Assembly: GCF_900100785.1 (NCBI RefSeq) | Contig: NZ_FNCP01000001.1 | Location: forward strand, 248,001-312,000 | Length of the DNA stretch: 64,000 nt | Origin: Desulfosporosinus hippei DSM 8344 | GTDB taxonomy: Bacteria; Bacillota; Desulfitobacteriia; Desulfitobacteriales; Desulfitobacteriaceae | Reading direction: 5' to 3' | Shown: positions 54,109 to 64,000 of the stretch, piece by piece | Numbering within the stretch: the first letter of the stretch is position 1 | Layout of the letters: each line of letters begins with the position of its first letter | The notes under the pieces: model-generated | The model's database searches: none | Seen by the model: only the letters and a program-made list of their open reading frames with translations | What the model was told of the DNA's origin: nothing | Program-made: the position numbers and the translations under genes

Positions 54109-54778
54109 AGTTCTTCTCCGCCTTATAACCCAGCCCGCGAATCGTGATGATCTTAAACTCCGGCCTGTCATCAAACTTCTTGCGCAGCTTTTTTATGTGG
54201 CTGTCCACCGTTCGTTCATCTATATCTGTATCTAGCCCCCAAATTTCAGATATAAGCTGCTGCCTTGTAAAAATTTGCTTGGGATAGCTTAACAATTTAA
54301 AAAGTAACAGAAACTCCTTTTTGGGTAATTCAATCTGAAGGTCTGGCCCAGTAATGCTCAAATTGTCATAATCCAGTAGGATTTCACCGATAACAATTTT
54401 ATGTTCATTGGTAATTTTAGCCCGTCTTAGCAGAGCAGCTACTCTTAAAATCAGCTCGTTCATATCAATTGGCTTAACCATATAATCGTCCGTACCTAAT
54501 CTGAAGCCTTTTTCTTTGTCCTCATAATCCTCTCTGGCAGTCACAATTAAAATCGGCAGCGTAAATTTTGCGTCTCTAAGGCTTTCAATGAGTTCAAAGC
54601 CATCCATATAGGGCATCATGATGTCACAGATAATTAAATCGATATGTTCGTTTTCAAAAATTTCAAGAGCCTTTTGACCGTTTTCAGCTTGCAAAACTCG
54701 ATAACCGGCTTGTTCCAGCCGAGTTTTCATTAACATTAATAAGTTCTTATTATCCTCAACTACCAATATTTGAAACAT
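54101..54778 (-). CDS. OmpR-family response regulator
   Basis: A 225-residue regulator, start MFQILVVEDNKNLLML. D52 is the phosphoacceptor (LIICDIMMPYMDG), with VTAR and YMVKPIDMNE; the winged helix has PKKEFLLLFKLLSYPKQIF and DERTVDSHIKKLRKKF. It is the first gene of a leftward five-gene set: regulator, kinase, exported protein, ABC ATPase, permease. Confidence 0.94.
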   Translation of the reverse strand: MFQILVVEDNKNLLMLMKTRLEQAGYRVLQAENGQKALEIFENEHIDLIICDIMMPYMDGFELIESLRDAKFTLPILIVTAREDYEDKEKGFRLGTDDYMVKPIDMNELILRVAALLRRAKITNEHKIVIGEILLDYDNLSITGPDLQIELPKKEFLLLFKLLSYPKQIFTRQQLISEIWGLDTDIDERTVDSHIKKLRKKFDDRPEFKIITIRGLGYKAEKNYD

Positions 54779-55314
54779 GATAAACCTTCTTTCCAAAGCC
54801 TACTAAAAAGAACGGGTATACCCTTTGTTCCCAGAACATTATTCATTGTTTAAACCTTTATTAAATTTATATCTCTTAAAGAGTATAACTTCATATTGTG
54901 ACTTAAATGTGCCCAAAACATAAGAATCTGCGGTTACATTTTTGTACCACTAGTAAATAAAGCAAGGATATTGCCTCTTAAACTCATAAGACAATACCCT
55001 CACTATTTTGCACCTAAACCCTAAAGCTTGGTGTATAAGGCTTTAAAACATTCTATACTATTTTAATATAATTTATAGCCCTTATTCTTACAGCGACCTG
55101 ACAGCAGCTGCGAAAGAGATTGTATCCGTACAATAAAAACAACATAACTGAGGATGCCAAAATGACGGGACTCGTCCTGTCTTTATTATAAGAGAAGGAG
55201 CACCTCTTCAAAGAAATTTATATTATCAACTTTGAGACAGCCCCTTCTCTTGGCAATAAGGAAAAAGACTTAATTTAAAAACATACGGTTAAGCAGCTAT
55301 ATTGAAACGTTTAA
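54779..55314. other. Gap with repeat-type hairpins
   Basis: Two hairpins face the leftward collagen-like gene: 54965-54999 (GATATTG.CTCTTA against TAAGACAATA) and about 55191-55250 (AAGAGAAGG against CCTTCTCTT with a long loop). The first resembles the terminators at 57440 and 62812. No ORF or sure promoter for the response regulator was found. Confidence 0.5.
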
Positions 55315-57177
<1,863 letters not shown>

Positions 57178-57439
57178 TTAGCTTTATTTATTTTATTAAT
57201 CTTGTCCCCATTTTGTTACACTAAATATGGGAGCGTGTCTTACTTTAACAACGGACACTTAGGATTAAAATGCCTAATCTGAAATGCAAAAAATCATTCG
57301 TGACAAATGCCCAATGGATCAACTGTATCGAGGTAATCACCTAACTAATAAAAAGCCACACTCAATTCTGGCATCTTTTTAAAAAATCATAACAGATTTC
57401 TACTTTTCTTAAATTGGGATGTGCACAATTTAAAAATAG

Positions 57440-57475
57440 GGTACTGTCTCTTAAATCACTAAAAGACAATACCCA
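57440..57475 (-). terminator. Terminator of the hydrogenase gene (repeat family)
   Basis: GGGTACTGTCT against AGACAATACCC, followed on the minus strand by TATTTTTAAA. The sequence recurs with changes at 62812-62848 and 54965-54999. Confidence 0.7.
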
Positions 57476-57523
57476 TACTTTATTTTTTACATATATTCTG
57501 ATCTTGAAGTATAACGCTTAGAG

Positions 57524-57652
57524 CTAATCCACATCATTCTCCGCCATAAAGGACTCCCATTCCTTCTCGGGGATTCCCAGGAAAATAATGGCCTGATTGT
57601 AGTTCAAATTCGGAATCGATTCCGAATCTGAGAAGAAGCCTGACGGTGATCA
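57524..57652 (-). pseudogene. Fragment of a dead gene, copy 1
   Basis: On the minus strand an open stretch reads SPSGFFSDSESIPNLNYNQ, then AIIFLGIPEKEWESFMAEND, ending VD and stop, with a stop codon just upstream. It resembles the C-terminal end of DUF3102-type proteins (LNY.QA...LG.P..E), by memory only. The palindrome at 57605-57630 lies inside it. A related fragment is at 61609-61715. Confidence 0.45.
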
Positions 57653-57713
57653 ATTAAGTCAACTGTTTTACGCGAAAGATTACTCGCATACTTTACTTAG
57701 AGTCATGCCCAGA

Positions 57714-58991
57714 CTATCTGTTAAACTGTCTTTGGAAGATTGCAGCAGACTCTCCTTCAAGCAAGTCATTGACCTCCTTAATATCGAGGCGGTCAAGGAG
57801 TTCTTGAATATACGGGTTATTCAAAGGGGTACGGGCATCTGCCAACAGTCCATAGGTGTTGACATGGAGGGTTCCTGATTCAGATTTGAGGAGGGCTTTC
57901 GGACCGCCGACACAGCCACCAACACAGCCCATTCCCTCGTAAAAATTCGCCTTAATGTCTCCCTGGCTAATGGAACGAAGGATCTCTTTACACTCCTGAA
58001 TTCCCTCAGCTTGAACTGCCTTAATCCGGATAAGTTTATCTGGTCTAAGCTGGTCAAGGGTGTCCGAAATAGCTTTCGATACCCCTCCTGTGCGGGCATA
58101 AATACGTCCGGCAGAGGAAGAATGTCCACTTGTGATATCCTCCATATCTTCAGGATTAACTCCTGTCGCTTCAAATATCTGTTTAACTTCCTCAAAGGTT
58201 AATACTGCATCAATGGCATCTTGAATATCTGCTTCTTTGGCCTCAGCTTTTTTTGCTATACAAGGACCAATGAAAACCACTTTGGCTTCGGGATGAAGTC
58301 GTTTAATTCCTCGGCCGCAAGCAACCATTGGGGATACAGAAGGTTGGATATGGGGAATTAGTTGATTATAAACCCGCTTAACCATACCCACCCAGATAGG
58401 ACAGCAACAACTGGTCAAGACAAAATCCTCTTCCGAATTAACTGCTCGATCGAATTCAAGAGCTTCTTTCAAGCTTAGGATATCTGCAAAAAGCGCAACT
58501 TCTACCATACCGTAAAAACCAAGCTGTTTGAAAGCAGCTCTGAGTTGACCCATTGTGACCCGATCTCCAAACTGCCCAATAATGGCAGGGGCCACAATTG
58601 CATAGACTGCAGCCTCTTTTTTCCTCAGAAGATCTATTAAAGGAATGAATTCCTTTTTATCAATTAAGTTATTGAGGGAACACGTATCGATGCAATGCCC
58701 GCAGTGAACACAGCTACGATCTTGGATCACGACTTTTCCTTCCATATCCCGGACGATGGCATTAAAGATACAGGACGTTTCACAGTTATGTTTTTCGCTC
58801 GTACATTCCCCTTTACAATCGTTAATCTGAAATACTACTTTGTCCTGCTCACCATTCCCCAAGGCATAATAAACATATTTCTTTGTAGCTTCATTTCCGC
58901 TTGCTTCAATTTCTCGGATCTCTTGCTCTAGCTTATCATTGTAGGAAGCTTTAACTAAGCGTTTGAAAATTTCGTCATAGGTAGTCACCAT
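57714..58991 (-). CDS. [FeFe] hydrogenase, group B-like
   Basis: A 425-residue iron-only hydrogenase-type protein. The N-terminal ferredoxin-like part has CKGEC...HNCETSC and CVHCGHCIDTC, for iron-sulfur clusters. The H-cluster motifs are present: L1 TSCCCPIWVG (normally TSCCPxW), L2 GPCIAKKAEAKE, L3 EGMGCVGGCVGGP. The GMGCVGGCVGG form is what I recall for group B enzymes. No electron-partner subunit lies beside it. Likely cytoplasmic. The ATG follows GGAGG. Catalysis is not proven; a sensory role is possible. Confidence 0.87.
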   Translation of the reverse strand: MVTTYDEIFKRLVKASYNDKLEQEIREIEASGNEATKKYVYYALGNGEQDKVVFQINDCKGECTSEKHNCETSCIFNAIVRDMEGKVVIQDRSCVHCGHCIDTCSLNNLIDKKEFIPLIDLLRKKEAAVYAIVAPAIIGQFGDRVTMGQLRAAFKQLGFYGMVEVALFADILSLKEALEFDRAVNSEEDFVLTSCCCPIWVGMVKRVYNQLIPHIQPSVSPMVACGRGIKRLHPEAKVVFIGPCIAKKAEAKEADIQDAIDAVLTFEEVKQIFEATGVNPEDMEDITSGHSSSAGRIYARTGGVSKAISDTLDQLRPDKLIRIKAVQAEGIQECKEILRSISQGDIKANFYEGMGCVGGCVGGPKALLKSESGTLHVNTYGLLADARTPLNNPYIQELLDRLDIKEVNDLLEGESAAIFQRQFNR

Positions 58992-59549
58992 AATTCCTCC
59001 ATGTCAAAAACATTGTTCGCCAGAGTGCCTGGCCAACTTATTTATACTAGCGTACACACCTCCCGGATGTTTATACTTAGTAACTTACCTTCTTAAGTTG
59101 AAGAATCACTCAAATTTTATACTGTAACGAAAAAAGGGTACCATCCCTTAAAATTATTTGTGAGAGTATCTTGTTTTAGTTTTTAATTTGACTGAAAAAC
59201 CCTTGGTATATATAGCTTTATAAGCTTCACCAAATACTATTAGCCTTGCTTTGAAGATAGGTTTAAGAGGTAGTACCGGACACTGTTTTTATAATAGCCT
59301 GAGGTTATCAGTTATCATTAGCCCCGGAGATTCCAAGAACATCTGAATAGTTTATTAAACAGCAAAAGAGCGAGATTACTCTTCTGTAACCCCGGCTCTT
59401 TCTTCTTTTCCTGGCAATGACCACCCTAGACTATTGAGGTTCATTGGAGTTCTAAGCCCAGAGTCCATCCATGCTAAAGATCCCACAAACTTACGTCATT
59501 CACCTCTCAGACCCTTTGCCATCTGAAGGGCACATCATCTGCAGACGGT
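58992..59549. other. Gap between the second collagen-like gene and the hydrogenase gene
   Basis: It includes the terminator at 59365-59401 and a degenerate relative of the GGGTAC hairpin near 59140 (no good stem). About 59313 contains GTTATCAGTTATCA. No ORF of worth was seen. Confidence 0.45.
59365..59401 (-). terminator. Terminator of the second collagen-like gene
   Basis: On the minus strand AAAGAGC pairs with GCTCTTT over a 23-base loop, followed by TGCTGTTT. It lies about 150 bases after the stop codon. Confidence 0.55.
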
Positions 59550-61565
<2,016 letters not shown>

Positions 61566-61608
61566 TCATTCTATAGACTTTACAAACGAATTCTTAGCAA
61601 ACCTTCCT

Positions 61609-61715
61609 TCATAAGGACTCCTGTTCCTCCTCGGGAATTCCCAGGAGTATAATCGCCTGGGTGTAGTTCAAATTCGGAATCGATTCCGAATTTGAACCAT
61701 ATGACAAAAAGGTTT
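61609..61715 (-). pseudogene. Fragment of a dead gene, copy 2
   Basis: On the minus strand SNSESIPNLNYTQ, AIILLGIPEEEQESL, stop: the same C-terminal piece as copy 1 at 57524-57652 (ESIPNLNY.QAII.LGIPE.E.ES). It lies just upstream of the second collagen-like gene. The perfect 26-base palindrome at 61669-61694 (half CAAATTCGGAATC) is inside. Confidence 0.45.
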
Positions 61716-61970
61716 TGAACTACCTTACTCATAAACTATGTGTTCAAGCCCTCACTGGTGACAGAATAATGGCAAGACCGTAAAGAGTATAGACGCTTTG
61801 CCGTCCTGCTATTATTGTCATAAATACCCTAGACAAGGGTAACCCCTGCCGGACAAGGTGCATAAAATAAAAAGACCGACCAATCGTGGCCAGTCAAAAT
61901 CCATAATAAAGGTTGTCAGTTATCAGATCGATATGGTTAACGGTTCCCCGGTGTATGACCCGCCCCTGTA

Positions 61971-62094
61971 TTAAAGCCTGCCAAACGGGTAAATGAACTG
62001 CCTGCCTATGGCAGTGATTTTGCGGCCCAAAGGGTCGCACTTACCGATTAAAACCCGATCATAGGAATTCAAATTCGGATTTGAATCCGAATTT
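61971..62094 (-). pseudogene. Fragment of a dead gene, unknown family
   Basis: On the minus strand an open stretch reads NPNLNSYDRVLIGKCDPL, GRKITAIGRQFIYPFGRL, stop. It has protein-like composition but no start. The palindrome-like element at 62070-62095 (CAAATTCGGATT/TGAATCCGAATTTG) forms its 5' part. Confidence 0.35.
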
Positions 62095-62167
62095 GAGAAA
62101 ATACAGACGGATGTGTGAGGCTTCAAAAATCACTAAGTTATGGAATCATTCTTTTAGCTTTTAAATA

Positions 62168-62518
62168 TTATTTTCGCAAAATCTTATCCATCGCTTTTCC
62201 CTTTGCTAACTCATCGATCAGCTTATCCAAATAGCGAATTTCCTGCATAGTTGGTTCTTCGATGTCTTCCACTCGGACACCGCAGACCACACCTTTGATC
62301 AAAGCCCTCGAAGGATTTAGTTGGGGAGCTTCCTCAAAGAAGGTCTCAAAGTCTGTCTTTTTTTCAAGTTGCGCTTCTAACTCCTCCTGGCTATATCCTG
62401 TCAACCAACGCATGATTTCATCGACTTCTGTTTTCGTCCGTCCTTTTTTCTCCGCCTTCGTAACATAATGGGGATAGACACTTGCGACACTCATTGTATA
62501 GATATTATGTTTGGGCAT
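62168..62518 (-). CDS. DUF2200 family protein
   Basis: A 116-residue soluble protein matching the DUF2200 pattern: [41 protein letters not shown], then [27 protein letters not shown]. Function unknown. A CGAGGA site lies 7 bases before the ATG. It stands alone. Confidence 0.85.
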   Translation of the reverse strand: MPKHNIYTMSVASVYPHYVTKAEKKGRTKTEVDEIMRWLTGYSQEELEAQLEKKTDFETFFEEAPQLNPSRALIKGVVCGVRVEDIEEPTMQEIRYLDKLIDELAKGKAMDKILRK

Positions 62519-62922
62519 GATACATCCTCGCTTCTATGGTTTTCTTTATTATGGGCTGCCGCTATCATAATAGACCAATCATCGTTTTTCATTATTATGA
62601 AACACTTAAAGCCCTTTTAGTCTGAATTTCCGAGGTCACTTCTAAAAAATAAAAACCCTTAATCATTCTTTGTTTTTAGTCTCTAAATCTTGAATTCTCT
62701 TTTCTAAGGTTTTTATTAGATGTCAATTGGTAGTCAAGAAGATTGATTTTCCACTGTTGCCTGACATTAACGGATAACACCCTGTTCATAATGCCTAAAA
62801 TGAATAAAAATTGGGTACTGTCTCTTAGAATCACTCAGAAACAGTACCCTCATTTTATTTTATATCGAGTTTCATCACCTGTATAATCAGGCTTTTAAGC
62901 TTTCCATCATATATTTCAAGCC
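62519..62922. other. Gap upstream of the DUF2200 gene
   Basis: It contains the ppdK terminator (62812-62848). The rest is AT-rich with no ORF of merit. Confidence 0.5.
62812..62848 (-). terminator. Terminator of ppdK (repeat family)
   Basis: GGGTACTGT pairs with ACAGTACCC (9 perfect pairs, extended by three more), followed on the minus strand by AATTTTTATT. Confidence 0.78.
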
Positions 62923-64000
62923 TTACTTCGATTGCACCTTGTTGTTAACAGCGGCCTGGGCTGCTGCCAAGCGAGCAATCGGCACCCGGAAGGGTGAACA
63001 AGAGACATAATCCAGACCAACAATGTGGCAGAATTCAATAGAATTTGGTTCTCCGCCATGCTCTCCGCAGATACCTAAGCCGAGACTAGGGTTAGCACCC
63101 CGGCCCAGATTTACGCCTATGCCGACGAGTTTGCCTACCCCGTCTCGATCGAGTACGACAAAGGGGTCGGTTTTCATCAGCTTCTTGTCCAGATAGACCG
63201 GCAAGAACTTTCCTTGTGCGTCATCCCGGGACAGGCCCATGGTCATCTGGGTGAGATCATTCGTTCCAAAGGAGAAGAAGTCCGCCACTTTTCCGATTTC
63301 ATCAGCCAAAAGAGCCGCTCGGGGTACTTCAATCATAGTTCCAACATGATAGCTGATTTGGACATTTTGTTCTTGCATAACTTCAGTGGCGGTGTCATCC
63401 ACTAACTTCCGCATCATAATAAACTCTTCTTTGCCCATAACCAGGGGGATCATGACCTCAGGATGAATCTCATATCCTTCTTTGATCAGCCGGGCACTGG
63501 CTTGGAAAATCGCTCGGGCTTGCATAACCGTGATTTCTGGGAAGGAAACCCCAAGGCGACAACCGCGATGACCAAGCATAGGATTTAATTCAGACAAAGC
63601 TCGAACATTGCGCAGCAAGGACTCTTTTTCCTGTAAGGCGCCCGAGTCATCCTTGCTCATTCTCAGCTTAGTAATCTCGACGACTAACTCTTCCGAATGG
63701 GGCAGGAACTCGTGAAGGGGGGGATCAAGCAAACGAATAGTGACCGGGAATCCCTGCATAGCCTTTAAAATTCCGTAGAAATCCTCTTCCTGCATGGGCA
63801 AAAGCTTGGCCAGAGCCTCTTCCCGCTCTTCCAAGGATTGGGCCAAAATCATATCTTGCACAATGGGAATCCGCTCAGGATCCATAAACATATGTTCAGT
63901 CCTAGTTAACCCAATTCCTACCGCTCCATAATCCCGAGCATTGGTTGCTTCCGTCGGACTATCGGCATTGGCCATAACTCGCAGTCTGGAAATCTCATCA
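62923..64000 (-). CDS. ppdK: Pyruvate, phosphate dikinase, C-terminal part (N-terminus beyond window)
   Basis: PPDK converts pyruvate, ATP and phosphate to PEP, AMP and diphosphate, or runs in reverse. The visible 358 codons are the PEP/pyruvate-binding TIM barrel: GAVGIGLTRTEHMF, RLLDPPLHEFLPH, MLGHRGCRLGVSFPEI, GTMIEVPRAALLADEI, FFSFGTNDLTQMTMGLSRDDA, and the catalytic Cys region LGICGEHGGEP. The frame continues to the right edge (DEISRLRVMANAD). Confidence 0.95.
   Translation of the reverse strand, partial: DEISRLRVMANADSPTEATNARDYGAVGIGLTRTEHMFMDPERIPIVQDMILAQSLEEREEALAKLLPMQEEDFYGILKAMQGFPVTIRLLDPPLHEFLPHSEELVVEITKLRMSKDDSGALQEKESLLRNVRALSELNPMLGHRGCRLGVSFPEITVMQARAIFQASARLIKEGYEIHPEVMIPLVMGKEEFIMMRKLVDDTATEVMQEQNVQISYHVGTMIEVPRAALLADEIGKVADFFSFGTNDLTQMTMGLSRDDAQGKFLPVYLDKKLMKTDPFVVLDRDGVGKLVGIGVNLGRGANPSLGLGICGEHGGEPNSIEFCHIVGLDYVSCSPFRVPIARLAAAQAAVNNKVQSK

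Noticed and set aside
61740-62060. Possible structured RNA (GGGTAACCCCTGCCGGACAAGG) in the gap upstream of the second collagen-like gene
   Set aside because: No known riboswitch core could be matched and part of the stretch reads as a coding remnant on the minus strand.

Overview
The window reads as a chromosomal segment of an anaerobic, motile, endospore-forming Firmicute, most like Desulfosporosinus or Desulfitobacterium (Peptococcaceae/Desulfitobacteriaceae). This is an inference from gene content: a Gram-positive flagellar cluster with csrA-fliW-flagellin, a 2-hydroxyacyl-CoA dehydratase-type ATPase pair, a group B-like [FeFe] hydrogenase, BclA-like collagen proteins typical of spore surfaces, the dgt/dnaG/rpoD/trmK/nif3 neighbourhood of Firmicutes, and a type A RNase P RNA.

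Region 1 (1-28.9 kb) is motility and chemotaxis. A leftward operon runs cheA, cheW, cheB, flgC, fliE, fliF, fliG, fliH, fliI, fliJ, flbD, fliL, fliM (cut by the left edge). To its right a second leftward set carries flaG, fliD, fliS, a fliT-like gene and a second flaG. Then come a long flagellin gene and the late block flgM, flgN, flgK, flgL, DUF6470, fliW, csrA. motA-motB, yaaR and cheR are on the plus strand, with a Tat-exported M28 peptidase facing them. Sigma-28 type promoters can be read upstream of the flagellin, flaG, motA, a distant chemoreceptor and possibly flgM. The flagellin leader has GGA sites suited to CsrA. flgB, fliK, flgD and flgE are absent from their usual places. Between flaG and the flagellin is a 1.4-kb graveyard holding a decayed flagellin 3' end and half of an inverted repeat pair whose other half lies after cheR.

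Region 2 (29-39.3 kb) is mixed metabolism and housekeeping: a small EamA/SMR-like membrane protein, an ATP-dependent activase with a single 2-hydroxyacyl-CoA dehydratase-like protein (candidate double-cubane cluster system), an SCP2-domain protein, rnpB with its promoter, nif3, trmK, an acetolactate-synthase-like ThDP enzyme with an altered GDG motif, and three tRNA genes.

Region 3 (39.6-44.7 kb) is the dgt / GerMN lipoprotein / dnaG / rpoD locus. Region 4 (45-54.8 kb) holds a chemoreceptor, a PhoPR-like two-component pair, a CcdC-like membrane protein, and a second two-component pair upstream of an exported protein and an ABC-2 exporter whose permease seems to start at a non-AUG codon.

Region 5 (55.3-64 kb) holds two related collagen-like (Gly-X-Thr) surface proteins on either side of a group B-like [FeFe] hydrogenase. 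Around them are repeated hairpins and fragments of dead genes, then a DUF2200 protein and the C-terminal part of pyruvate phosphate dikinase at the right edge.
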